From contig NZ_JABFTT010000010.1 of NCBI RefSeq assembly GCF_021404465.1, positions 1-64,000 of the forward strand: a stretch of DNA of 64,000 nucleotides. Direction: 5' to 3'. The number at the start of each line of letters is the position of its first letter. Positions within the stretch are counted from its first letter, which is position 1. The position numbers and the translations under genes are program-made. This document shows positions 18,775-27,193 of this stretch, in pieces. The DNA comes from Billgrantia zhangzhouensis (GTDB lineage Bacteria; Pseudomonadota; Gammaproteobacteria; Pseudomonadales; Halomonadaceae). The notes beneath the pieces were generated by a model that saw nothing but the letters and a program-made list of their open reading frames with translations, did no database searches and was not told the origin of the DNA.

Positions 18775-20286
18775 TCACTGTCGCCCCGGGTGTGCTGCCG
18801 GGCGTGGCCGCTGGCGCAGCGTTTTCCAGGCCTGGGAGAGCAGTACCACGGCCAGCAGAGCGACGATGCCCAGTGAGATGGGGCGGGTGAACAGCACCGT
18901 CCAGTCGTTCTGGGCAATCAGCATGGTCAGGCGGAAGTTCTGCTCTGCCATGGGGCCCAGCAGCACCCCCAGCACCACGGGTGCCAGCGGGAAGCCGAGC
19001 CGGTTGAGCAGGTAACCGGCCAGGCCGAAGGCCAGCATCACATAGAGATCCGTGACGTTGCCGTTCACGGTATACACGCCTACCGCCATCAGCACCAGCG
19101 TGGTGGGCACCAGCAGCGCGGAGGGCATGCGCAGCACCTGGGCGAACAGGCGAGTCGCCACCATGCCGCCGAGTAGCAACAGCAGCATGGCCGTCAGCAG
19201 CATCTGCCACATGAAGCCGAACACCACGTCGGGAGAGCGGGTGAACAGCTGTGGACCGGGCTGCAGGCCATGGATCATCAGCGCGCCCAGTACCAGTGCC
19301 GCGATCAGGTTGCCGGGAATACCCAGCGTCAGCGAGGGGATCATGGCCGCTGCATTGTCGGCGCTGTTGCCGGACTCCGCCGCGGCGATACCGACCGGAT
19401 TGCCGTTGCCGAAGGTCTCGGAGTCCGTCGCCTTGCGCTTGGCCTCGTTATAGCTGAGCAGAGCAGCCAGGTTGCCGCCGGCGCCAGGCAAAATGCCCAC
19501 GGCCACACCGATCAGCGAAGAACGGCTCCAGGTGCGCCAGTGGCGGCGCAGCAGGCCCAGGCTGCCACCACTCGGCTTGGCGCGAAAACTGTCGGCATTG
19601 AAGTAGGATTCGTTGCGCCTTTCCGCCATTTCGAGCACAGGGGGCACGGCATATAGCCCGATCAATACGATAAGCAGTTCGAAGCCGCCCACCAGATAGA
19701 GCGTATCGAAGGTGAAGCGCTCTTCACCGCTGATCGCATCGACGCCCACCAGGCCGATGATGACGCCGAGCAGGGCGCTGAGCATGCCCTTGCTGACATC
19801 CTTGCCGACCAGCACGGCGATACTGACGAGGCCGAACACGGCCACCCAGAAGTACTCCGCAGGGCCGAATGCCAGGGTCACCTTGGCCAGCATGGGAGCC
19901 AGCGTCATCAGGGCCAGGGCGCTGACGATACCGCCGATGGCGGACGACCAGCAGGCCGTCTTCAGGGCCAGCCCGCCCTCGCCCTTGCGTGTCATCGGGT
20001 AGCCGTCGAAGGTGGTGGCAATAGCGGCGGGCGTGCCGGGGATGTTGAGCAGGATGGCGGGAATGGCGCCGCCGTACATGGAGCCGTTGTAGATCCCGGC
20101 CACCAGCCCCAGGGCAATGATGGGGTCGAAGCCGTAGGTCAGCGGCAGCATCAGGGCAATGGCCATGACCGGGTTCAAGCCGGGCAGCGCGCCGATCAGG
20201 ATGCCGATCAGCGTGCCGACGAACAGGCTGATCAGCGAGCCGAACTGCAGGACCACCGGGAGCGCATTCAGGAGCGATTCGAACAT
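18775..20286 (-). CDS. tctA: TctA-family large permease subunit, second system
   Basis: The 503-residue permease has the TctA N-terminal signature GTLIGILIGALPGLNPVMAI, followed by YNGSMYGGAIPAILLNIPGT and in the second half SLTLGIPGNLIAALVLGAL. It has about 12 membrane helices. It differs clearly from the TctA encoded at 14162, so the two operons are not a recent duplication. It begins 14 bases after tctB. Confidence 0.93.
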   Translation of the reverse strand: MFESLLNALPVVLQFGSLISLFVGTLIGILIGALPGLNPVMAIALMLPLTYGFDPIIALGLVAGIYNGSMYGGAIPAILLNIPGTPAAIATTFDGYPMTRKGEGGLALKTACWSSAIGGIVSALALMTLAPMLAKVTLAFGPAEYFWVAVFGLVSIAVLVGKDVSKGMLSALLGVIIGLVGVDAISGEERFTFDTLYLVGGFELLIVLIGLYAVPPVLEMAERRNESYFNADSFRAKPSGGSLGLLRRHWRTWSRSSLIGVAVGILPGAGGNLAALLSYNEAKRKATDSETFGNGNPVGIAAAESGNSADNAAAMIPSLTLGIPGNLIAALVLGALMIHGLQPGPQLFTRSPDVVFGFMWQMLLTAMLLLLLGGMVATRLFAQVLRMPSALLVPTTLVLMAVGVYTVNGNVTDLYVMLAFGLAGYLLNRLGFPLAPVVLGVLLGPMAEQNFRLTMLIAQNDWTVLFTRPISLGIVALLAVVLLSQAWKTLRQRPRPAAHPGRQ

Positions 20287-20299
20287 GAGCTGGACCTAT

Positions 20300-20779
20300 C
20301 TAGGAGGCGAGGAAGAACTCGACGGGCAAGGGGCGCTTGAGCACCACGGCGAACAGGGCGTACAGCAGCGTGATGAAGCCCAGGGCGATGCCCGTTACCA
20401 CGGCGGGCCGCCGCTCTCCCAGCAGCACGGCTAACAGCGTAATGAACAGGGCGCTGGTGGTATAGAAGCCGACGATCGGCAGGGCTGCGTAGTACACCAG
20501 ACAGCAGCTCAGGGTCGTGGTGAAGCGCGCCGGATGATCGACCAGGGCGGGTGCAGGGTGAGTCGTCGTGTTGCTACCTGCGGCGGAGTCGGTCGTTGCG
20601 TGCGCGGCCAGCACGCTCTTCATGCCTCGCCAGATCAAGGGCAGGGAGAACGCGCCCATCAGGGTGCCTACCCCGATGGGAACGTAGGCGGCATCGGCAA
20701 AGAAGTCCTTCCCCATCCAGACGATGGTGATGCCAATGATGAGGAAGGCAATGCCAGAGAAGAGATCTCTGTGGTTCAT
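20300..20779 (-). CDS. tctB: TctB-family small membrane subunit, second system
   Basis: The 159-residue protein has four predicted membrane helices, the first at FSGIAFLIIGITIVWMG, and a hydrophilic loop around residues 60-85. AYVPIGVGTLMGAFSLPLIW fits the TctB pattern after the first helix. It sits between the tctC and tctA genes in the canonical order. Sequence conservation in this family is low, so context carries the call. Confidence 0.86.
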   Translation of the reverse strand: MNHRDLFSGIAFLIIGITIVWMGKDFFADAAYVPIGVGTLMGAFSLPLIWRGMKSVLAAHATTDSAAGSNTTTHPAPALVDHPARFTTTLSCCLVYYAALPIVGFYTTSALFITLLAVLLGERRPAVVTGIALGFITLLYALFAVVLKRPLPVEFFLAS

Positions 20780-20802
20780 GGTCTTATCGATGCCTTTGCC
20801 GG

Positions 20803-21765
20803 TTACTGTTGCTTGAGGCCGAGGTTTTCCAGGGTTCCGCCGATGGCCTGGGTTTCTTGCTTCAGGCGCTCGTGCAGTGCTTCGCCGCGTACCAGGTTGA
20901 GTGTTTCGCCCTGAGCGGCGAGAAACGCCTGGAACTCCGGCTGTTCCACGGCGCGGGCCACGGCGTCGGCGACCGCTTCCGCGCGCGCTTCCTCCATGCC
21001 TTCGGGGCCCAGCATCATGCGCCAGAGCACGGTTTCGAGCTCGGGATGGCCCAGGGCGGCGAGGCCGGATGCCTGCGGCAGGGCCTCGTTGTCATCGGCG
21101 GAAGTCACCAGCAGACACTTTGCCTGCCCTTCCTCGACATAAGGCAGCACCGGCGTGATGGAGCCGCCGTAGATGTCGACGTGGCCGCCGAGGAAGTTCT
21201 GCAGGGTTTCGCCGGCGCCGCCGAAGGGGATCGGGCGGGCGGTGATGTCGTAGGCCTCGAAGATCCGCTCCGCCGCCAGGCGCATGGTGCCGCCGACGCC
21301 ATCGTTGCCATAGGTGTACTTGCCGGGGTTGGCTTGCAGCTCGGCAAGGAATTCCTCGCCGCTCTCGGCCGGGAAATCAGGTGCGACACAGAGGGTATAG
21401 GCGCTCTGCGAGGTACTGGTGATGGGAGTCAGCGTCTCGTAGGAGTATTGCACGCGCTGCATATGCGGCACCGTGGTGATGGGGCTGTTCCAGGTGGAAA
21501 GCAGGGTATAGCCATCGGGGCGCGCCCGGGAGAACTGGTTGACGCCGATGGCGCCGCCGCCTCCCGCCACGTTGAGCACGGCAACGGGCTGGCCCAGTTC
21601 CGCCTCGAGATACTGGTTGAGCATGCGTGCCACGTTGTCGGTGCCGCCACCCGCCGGCGCCGGCACGATGACCTCGATGGGGCGGTTGGGATAGTCGCTG
21701 GCCATGGCCTGGGTGAAGGCAAGGGCTGACACGGTGACGGTGGTGAGGAGCAGCGTGGTTTTCAT
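20803..21765 (-). CDS. tctC: Tripartite tricarboxylate transporter substrate-binding protein, second system
   Basis: The 320-residue protein has a clean signal peptide (MKTTLLLTTVTVSALAFTQA, cleavage near AMA-SDY) and the TctC opening YPNRPIEVIVPAPAGGGTD. GGGGAIGVNQFSRARPDGYT and a second-lobe block PFGGAGETLQNFLGGHVD match the ligand-binding fold. Its partner permease subunits are encoded immediately downstream. Given the divergent LigI-like hydrolase, an aromatic-derived or lactone dicarboxylate is a possible cargo, which is inference only. Confidence 0.9.
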   Translation of the reverse strand: MKTTLLLTTVTVSALAFTQAMASDYPNRPIEVIVPAPAGGGTDNVARMLNQYLEAELGQPVAVLNVAGGGGAIGVNQFSRARPDGYTLLSTWNSPITTVPHMQRVQYSYETLTPITSTSQSAYTLCVAPDFPAESGEEFLAELQANPGKYTYGNDGVGGTMRLAAERIFEAYDITARPIPFGGAGETLQNFLGGHVDIYGGSITPVLPYVEEGQAKCLLVTSADDNEALPQASGLAALGHPELETVLWRMMLGPEGMEEARAEAVADAVARAVEQPEFQAFLAAQGETLNLVRGEALHERLKQETQAIGGTLENLGLKQQ

Positions 21766-21816
21766 TTGTCGTACCTGTCGTTGGAATCGTGATGGGGGCG
21801 GATGTCGAGGCCCGCT

Positions 21817-22575
21817 TCAGGCGTGTTGCTCGCCGAGAGTGACGCGATAGCGGAAGCGTTCGGGACGGCCATGCACGCGGCGGTATTCGATGATGCGGCC
21901 CACGGGGTCGCGCGCGATGCGCTCGATGACGGCAACCGGCGAATTGGCAGGCAGTTCCAGGTGCCTGGCGCTTGCCTGGGTGGCGGTGCCGAATGAAAGC
22001 TCATCCGTCGCCGACGTGATGAGAATCCCGAACTCCTGAAGGAAAACAGGGTAGAGCAGCGGTCCCATGTCCTTGGGATCGAGCGCCAGCAGCCCTTCGA
22101 AATCGGGCAGCCGCAGGTAAACCTCCTCGAACAGCATCGGTTCGCCGGACCACAGGCGAACGCGCTCGAGCTTGAGGCAGCGTGTCGTGTTCGACTCGCC
22201 GAAGGCCAGCCGGACCTCGTCGGGCGTCTCGACCTCATGGCGACTGAGGATGCGGCTCTCGGGAATCACGGAGCCGTCGGGGTCGTCGGCGTCGTAAACA
22301 TGGAAGAAGCGGAACAGGTCAGCGCGGAAAGCCGGCTGCTTGACGAAGGTACCGGTGCCCCGACGCCGTTCCAGCAGGCCTTCGTCCACGAGCTGCTTCA
22401 GTGCCATGCGCATGGTGGCCAACGCCACGCCGTACTCCTCGGCCAGGCGGTTCTCCGAGGGGATCGTGTCGCCCGGCGACCACTCTCCATTGGCAATCCG
22501 CGACGCCAACTGGTCGCGCAGCCGGGCATAGAGGGGAAGGCGCCCGTCGGCTTGGGGCATGCGCAATGCACACAT
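21817..22575 (-). CDS. GntR-family regulator (HutC/UTRA type)
   Basis: The 252-residue protein has a GntR winged helix (YARLRDQLASRIANGEWSPG, IPSENRLAEEYGVALATMRM) and a C-terminal UTRA ligand domain from about residue 95. The longer in-frame start at 22686 would put coding sequence across two perfect palindromes, so I start at 22575, with 22560 as an alternative. It lies 51 bases upstream of tctC in the same direction and is divergent from the amidohydrolase gene. It probably represses both units from the operator at 22644-22673. Confidence 0.85.
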   Translation of the reverse strand: MCALRMPQADGRLPLYARLRDQLASRIANGEWSPGDTIPSENRLAEEYGVALATMRMALKQLVDEGLLERRRGTGTFVKQPAFRADLFRFFHVYDADDPDGSVIPESRILSRHEVETPDEVRLAFGESNTTRCLKLERVRLWSGEPMLFEEVYLRLPDFEGLLALDPKDMGPLLYPVFLQEFGILITSATDELSFGTATQASARHLELPANSPVAVIERIARDPVGRIIEYRRVHGRPERFRYRVTLGEQHA

Positions 22576-22643
22576 GGGTTCGGTCTCCTGGATTCGCTGC
22601 CTTGTTGTCGTCACTAAAGACGAGTGTATACTTCTAGTCAACC

Positions 22644-22673
22644 AGTTCTCTAGAGAACTAGACTTAAGTCTAG
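22644..22673. promoter_or_regulatory. Overlapping double palindrome, probable GntR operator
   Basis: AGTTCTCTAGAGAACT (22644-22659) and CTAGACTTAAGTCTAG (22658-22673) are both perfect 16-bp palindromes and share two bases. They lie midway in the divergent region between the GntR regulator and the hydrolase. GntR/HutC proteins bind such short symmetric sites as dimers, so two dimers side by side are expected. A further half-site CTAGTC occurs at 22634-22639. Confidence 0.7.
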
Positions 22674-22740
22674 TCAGGATGACCATGCGTGTTAGCGGTT
22701 AGGACCTGACGGATGAGGAAGCCAGGGTGAGGAAACCAGA

Positions 22741-23538
22741 GTGAAGCAAGGATACGACTGTCACGCCCACGTCTATTCGCAAGTGGATGAGACCAAGGGC
22801 TCCAACTATCGTCCGTCACGACCGGCGCCCCTGCATGAGTGGCAGGCGCATCTGGAGGCATGTGAGCTTCGCGGTGGCGTGCTGGTTCAGCCGAGCTTTC
22901 TCGGCCACGACAATCGTGAGTTGCTGAGAATCCTCAGCGAGTTGGGTGAGAACTACCGGGGAGTGGTTCAACTTCCCAAGGAGGCCAGCCTGACCGAGAT
23001 GCGCCAGCTCGATGCAGCCGGCATCGTCGGCGTGCGCTGGAATCTCATCGAACGGCGCCGCGAACTTCCTGACCTCAACGATCCGCAATGGATCGATTTT
23101 CTGGACCGGCTGAAGGTACTGGACTGGCACCTGGAGCTGCATCTCGAGGGGGATCGCCTGCCAGAGCTATTCCCAGCGCTGCACGAGCATGGTGTCAGGC
23201 TGGTGATCGATCACATCGGGCTGCCCGTCGAGGCCGAACCCGCCGTTGATACCGGTTTTCGACTGCTGCTGGAAGCCGGTCGATACGCTCGCACCTGGGT
23301 CAAGTTGTCGGCACCTTATCGCTCCCCCGTGCGCGACCTGCGACCTCATGTTCGCGAGCTGCTGGACAAGCTGGGGCGCGAGCGGCTGGTGTGGGGCAGC
23401 GACTGGCCCTGGACCCGCCATGAGGACAAGCACAGCTATCGCGACACCTTCGACTGGCTGACCGAGTGGGTCCGCGATGATGACGACCGGCACGTGATCC
23501 TGGACTGCTCCCCGCGGGAGCTGTTTCGTCTCGATTGA
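22741..23538 (+). CDS. Amidohydrolase-family metal-dependent hydrolase, LigI-like
   Basis: The 265-residue TIM-barrel protein starts with DCHAHVY, the metal-binding HxH of the amidohydrolase_2 family, and ends with LVWGSDWPWTRHE, which carries the catalytic Asp. VIDHIGLP in the middle supplies a further His. These features match 2-pyrone-4,6-dicarboxylate lactonase (LigI) and related lactonases, which open lactone rings of di- and tricarboxylates. It is divergent from the GntR-tctCBA unit, suggesting that the transporter imports its substrate or a relative. GTG/ATG alternatives were not needed; the ATG at 22741 follows a GAGG-like site. Confidence 0.8.
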   Translation: MKQGYDCHAHVYSQVDETKGSNYRPSRPAPLHEWQAHLEACELRGGVLVQPSFLGHDNRELLRILSELGENYRGVVQLPKEASLTEMRQLDAAGIVGVRWNLIERRRELPDLNDPQWIDFLDRLKVLDWHLELHLEGDRLPELFPALHEHGVRLVIDHIGLPVEAEPAVDTGFRLLLEAGRYARTWVKLSAPYRSPVRDLRPHVRELLDKLGRERLVWGSDWPWTRHEDKHSYRDTFDWLTEWVRDDDDRHVILDCSPRELFRLD

Positions 23539-23540
23539 AG

Positions 23541-23617
23541 GCCTGGTTCGGCGGCACGATGCCCAGCCGCTTCATGCGGCGGTAGATGGTCGGGCGTGAC
23601 ACACCGGGGTGACAGCT
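23541..23617 (-). pseudogene. Remnant of a Fis-type HTH from a sigma-54 activator
   Basis: The minus-strand translation upstream of the hydrolase stop includes HPGVSRPTIYRRMKRLGI, which closely resembles the C-terminal recognition helix of AcoR/DhaR-like sigma-54 activators. In frame, a stop lies about 8 residues before it, and no AAA+ domain is nearby, so only about 25 residues survive. It marks a past deletion or rearrangement at the junction with the GltS gene. Confidence 0.55.
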
Positions 23618-23622
23618 GTCAC
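23609..23622. other. Perfect 14-bp palindrome
   Basis: GTGACAGCTGTCAC is fully symmetric. It overlaps the start of the HTH remnant and lies between two convergent genes, so a promoter role is unlikely. It could be a leftover protein-binding site from the lost regulator region. Confidence 0.35.
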
Positions 23623-23640
23623 GTTACGCCCATGCTGCCG

Positions 23641-25095
23641 TCACCACCTGCCGCGCCCGCGATCCGGCACCATGCGGCCGAAGTAGAGCAGGCCGAAGAT
23701 CAGCCAGGCGAGGGTCAATACCAGGGCCAAGCCCAGGATGGCAGGCGCGCCGAACTGAGCAATGAGCGGCAGCGAGGCGGCGGTGAAAAGGCCGCCACCG
23801 ACAACGGGCTCGAACATCAGCTGCTTGTAGCCGAAGCTTTCAAAGGCGCCGGAGCGGTTCTTGGGATCGGCCATGCGCATCAGCAGCAGGCCGGTGACGG
23901 TGACGCCCATGGACTGGCCGAAGTCGCCGATGCCACGCTCGAACCAGTTCTCGGGAATCACTCGTGGGGCGATAACGATCAGCACGAACAGGCACCAGGC
24001 GATGCCGGCCGCCGCCAGCAGCAGGAACGGAATCAGGTATTCGCCCAGCGCGGTGAGCGATAGCGTGGCCAGTGCCGCGACGATGGTGAAGTCGAGAGCG
24101 GTACCAGCGATGCGCGACATGGTACGGCTAGAGACGTGTGGCTCGAGGCCGAAGCGGGTGACACACAGCTGCACGATCACGCCGCCGATCATGGCGATGG
24201 GGAACAGCGGCACATGGGCGAGGACTTCCAGGCCGCCGTCTCGCGCCCAGGTCCGCTGTTCGATCCACTGCAGGGCACTGAGGATCAGCCAGCCGATGAC
24301 GATGGCGATGCCGACCAAGCCGATGTGCAGGCTCAGGGGGTCGGCCGTTTCCTCCTCCTGGGCCAAGTCTTTCTTGAACTCGCTGTAGTCTTCGGTGGAG
24401 GGGCGCTCGTTCTGCTCGGTTTGTTCCTGCGCCCGGTCCAATGCCTCGGAGGTCAAGCCCGTGTCGTTCAGCGAGATGACTCCGCGCCGGGCGGCCAGGT
24501 TGATCATCAAGGTACCGATAAGTACGCCCGAGACGATGCCGATGGTGGCCAGGCCCAGCGCCAGGTCGGCGCCCTCCTCGAAACCCAGCTCGGCAAAGGT
24601 GTCCGCCATGCCGGCCGCCGTTCCGTGGCCCCCTTCGAAACCGATCTCGATCAGCGCGCCGGCCATGGGATTCATGCCGAAGACGGGAGCTAATACCAGA
24701 ATCGCCAGGGTGAGACCCACCACGTACTGGCCCCAGGCCATGGTCTGGCCAACCACCACCTGCGGTCCGGCACGCATCCAGATGGTGCGCAGCCCGGGGA
24801 TCGGCCGACCGATGAACAGCGCAGCGAACACCACGTTGATCAGCAGCCCCGGGAGGGCGGCCCAGCTCTCGAAGACGTACTCGGGGAACAGCCCCGCCGG
24901 GTTGTCGAAAGGGGCCGTGACGGCTCGTCCCAGTACCTCGGGGCCCAGCAGCAGCAGGATCAGCCCACCGACCACGGAGCTGGGCAGGAACAGGCGGCGG
25001 AGCCAGGGGGAAAAGTTGCGCAGAATGTTGCTTGCCAACAGCACCAGAGAGACGAGTACCAGGGCAATGAAAAGCTCGCCCACCGTCATGGTCAT
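23641..25095 (-). CDS. Sodium/glutamate symporter family protein (GltS-like)
   Basis: The 484-residue membrane protein shows the GltS layout: N-terminal LFLPSSVVGGLILLLLGPEVLG, LINVVFAALFIGRPIPG, and the pore motif IGFEGGHGTAAGMADTF. A hydrophilic, acid-rich loop around residues 215-245 splits the two halves, making it longer than E. coli GltS (about 400 residues). It would import glutamate or a related dicarboxylate with Na+. It is transcribed singly and is convergent with the hydrolase gene. Confidence 0.85.
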   Translation of the reverse strand: MTMTVGELFIALVLVSLVLLASNILRNFSPWLRRLFLPSSVVGGLILLLLGPEVLGRAVTAPFDNPAGLFPEYVFESWAALPGLLINVVFAALFIGRPIPGLRTIWMRAGPQVVVGQTMAWGQYVVGLTLAILVLAPVFGMNPMAGALIEIGFEGGHGTAAGMADTFAELGFEEGADLALGLATIGIVSGVLIGTLMINLAARRGVISLNDTGLTSEALDRAQEQTEQNERPSTEDYSEFKKDLAQEEETADPLSLHIGLVGIAIVIGWLILSALQWIEQRTWARDGGLEVLAHVPLFPIAMIGGVIVQLCVTRFGLEPHVSSRTMSRIAGTALDFTIVAALATLSLTALGEYLIPFLLLAAAGIAWCLFVLIVIAPRVIPENWFERGIGDFGQSMGVTVTGLLLMRMADPKNRSGAFESFGYKQLMFEPVVGGGLFTAASLPLIAQFGAPAILGLALVLTLAWLIFGLLYFGRMVPDRGRGRW

Positions 25096-25285
25096 GTCGT
25101 TACCCCTCCTTGGGCTTGCTTCCGTTTGCCATCAATGACTGGGTTCAGCTTAGTCGAATTCCGCTGTTGGCCAAACCACTTAGCGCAAATGTCATGAGGA
25201 CGTCCGGCGTCGAAACAAGGCTCGGGGTTCGCCATTGACGCGGGCCATGCCAGTATTGTCGGGTCGAATTGCCAGGACGCTCTTC

Positions 25286-26371
25286 ATGACCCGACTGTTC
25301 AAGAAGCACTACCATCCGGCCGGTACGGCACCGGGTACTCTGCGCGAACTGTCGCCGGATCAAGCCCGACAGCAAGGGCCTGCCACCTTCTTGCTGGCCC
25401 GGCGGGAGGCGGGGCGCTGGAGTGAGATGCAGGAAATCTCCGTGGAGGAAATGCCTGTGGCGACCGCCGATGGGCAGCTGTGCTGGCTGCATGTCCAAGG
25501 GTTGCCCAGGGCCGAGCAACTGGAGTGGCTAGGCGACCGGGTGGGGCTGCATCCGCTGGCCCAGGAGGACATCCTCAACGGCGGGCAGCGGCCCAAGGTA
25601 GAGCGCTTCGAGACGTCGCTGGTCGTTTTCCTCGGTATTCCCGAACTGGACGAAGAGGGTGATCTTCACCTCTACCAACTGACGCTATTCATGGGCGGCA
25701 ACGTCATCGTCAGCTTCATGAGTGGGGCGCTGGATCCGTTCGTCGTTTTCCGGCGCCGGCTCAAGGAGCGCGGCGGACGCGCCCTGGGCGAACCCGACGA
25801 CCTGCTCTATGGCCTGCTCGATGCCGCGGTCGACCACGCCTTCCCGGTGCTCGACAGCGTAGGTGAGCGCATCGAGGAGATGGAGGTCGAGATCCTCAAC
25901 CATCCCGACAGCTCAACGTTGGAGCACTTGCATGGCCTGAAGCGTGAGCTGATCATGTTGCGCCGCTATCTCTGGCCCACCCGCGAGGTGATCAACCAAC
26001 TGCTGCGCGATCACGACGATCTCTTCACGCCCGATACGCGGCTCTGGATGCGCGACATCTACGACCATACCGTACAGGTCATTGACTTGGTGGAAAGCTA
26101 TCGCGACATGACGGCGAGCCTGCTCGACGTCTATCTTTCCAGCATGAGCCATCGGCTCAATGAGAGCATGCGCACCCTGACCATCATCGCCACCGTGTTC
26201 ATGCCGCTGACCTTTATCGTCGGCGTATATGGCATGAACTTCGATAACCCCGCCAGCCCCTTCGCCATGCCCGAGCTCGGCTGGTACTGGGGCTATCCCA
26301 TGGTATGGAGCGTGATGATCGCAGTGGCCATCGGTATGGTGGTCTGGTTCAAGCGCAAGCGCTGGTTCTAG
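25286..26371 (+). CDS. corA: CorA-family magnesium/divalent cation transporter
   Basis: The 361-residue protein has a long soluble N-terminal domain with HPLAQEDILNGGQRPKVERF (split at HPLAQEDI and RPKVE), long helices and two C-terminal membrane helices. The loop motif YGMNF near residue 316 is the GMN selectivity signature. The positively charged tail FKRKRWF is typical. I start at 25286 (MTRLFKKH), since the upstream in-frame extension has no family similarity. Transport of Mg, Co or, for ZntB-like members, Zn cannot be separated from sequence alone. The AraC gene follows by 7 bases. Confidence 0.9.
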   Translation: MTRLFKKHYHPAGTAPGTLRELSPDQARQQGPATFLLARREAGRWSEMQEISVEEMPVATADGQLCWLHVQGLPRAEQLEWLGDRVGLHPLAQEDILNGGQRPKVERFETSLVVFLGIPELDEEGDLHLYQLTLFMGGNVIVSFMSGALDPFVVFRRRLKERGGRALGEPDDLLYGLLDAAVDHAFPVLDSVGERIEEMEVEILNHPDSSTLEHLHGLKRELIMLRRYLWPTREVINQLLRDHDDLFTPDTRLWMRDIYDHTVQVIDLVESYRDMTASLLDVYLSSMSHRLNESMRTLTIIATVFMPLTFIVGVYGMNFDNPASPFAMPELGWYWGYPMVWSVMIAVAIGMVVWFKRKRWF

Positions 26372-26378
26372 GCCGAAC

Positions 26379-27152
26379 ATGGAGCTTGCCACCTTGGATA
26401 GCCCGCTCGTCGAGACGCGAAGCTACCCCGATCGCGAATTGACCGACCGCCACGGGTTTCACCAATTGCTGCTGGGGCTCGATGGTGCGCTGGAGCTCGA
26501 GTCGGCAGGGCGGCTCACTCACGTGACGCGCGGCGTGTTGGCCCCGGTGGCCAGTGGTGACGTGCACCACTACCTGGCGCCGGGAGACAACTGCGTGCTG
26601 GTGCTCGACTTGCCCGAGGCGTGGTGTGAGGCATTGGCCTTCGAAGAATTGATACTGAGTCAGGCGCGGCGTTTGCCGGAGAGGCTGGCGGTGCAAGGGA
26701 AGGGGTTTTGCGGCTCGGGCCAGATGCTGGCCGGCTGGCTGCAGCAAGTGCTCGCCGCCGGTGGCCGACGCTTGGCGCCGCCACGGTTGAAGCTGCTCGA
26801 GCTGCTGCCCGCCATGCGCGCCGACCTGGCGCATTCCTGGCGCGTAGGCGAGATGGCCAGGCGTTGCCACTTGGCCGAGGCCGTTTTCGCGCGCCAGTTT
26901 CGCGCGCTGACCGGCCAATCGCCCCACGAGTGGCTGGTGTGCGAGCGTTTGGCACTGGCCCGCGAGCTGCTGCGAGTCGACAACGCTTCGCTCACCGAAG
27001 TAGCCCAGGCCTGCGGCTTCGCCGACAGCGCTCACTTTTCGAAGACCTTCCGCCAGCGGCATGAGGTGTCTCCCAGTGAGTGGCGCCGGCTGGCGCTGGT
27101 GAAGGACGCTGCGTCCAGAGGTCAGGATTCGACAAGCGACCGCGTCACGTGA
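26379..27152 (+). CDS. AraC-family transcriptional regulator
   Basis: The 257-residue protein has an N-terminal cupin-like sensing domain (APVASGDVHHYLAPGDN) and a C-terminal double HTH: WRVGEMARRCHLAEAVFARQF and SLTEVAQACGFADSAHFSKTF. The cupin resembles those of regulators that sense small hydrophobic or amino-acid-derived ligands. It lies 7 bases after corA and 41 bases before a DMT exporter gene, the more probable target. Confidence 0.88.
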   Translation: MELATLDSPLVETRSYPDRELTDRHGFHQLLLGLDGALELESAGRLTHVTRGVLAPVASGDVHHYLAPGDNCVLVLDLPEAWCEALAFEELILSQARRLPERLAVQGKGFCGSGQMLAGWLQQVLAAGGRRLAPPRLKLLELLPAMRADLAHSWRVGEMARRCHLAEAVFARQFRALTGQSPHEWLVCERLALARELLRVDNASLTEVAQACGFADSAHFSKTFRQRHEVSPSEWRRLALVKDAASRGQDSTSDRVT

Positions 27153-27193
27153 AGGGCATGCTGAGGCCTCGACATTGTTGACGAGGCTGCCGC

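Noticed and set aside
22576..22686. Extended GntR start at 22686
   Set aside because: It would place coding sequence over two perfect palindromes that fit an operator, and the extra 37 residues do not resemble GntR proteins.
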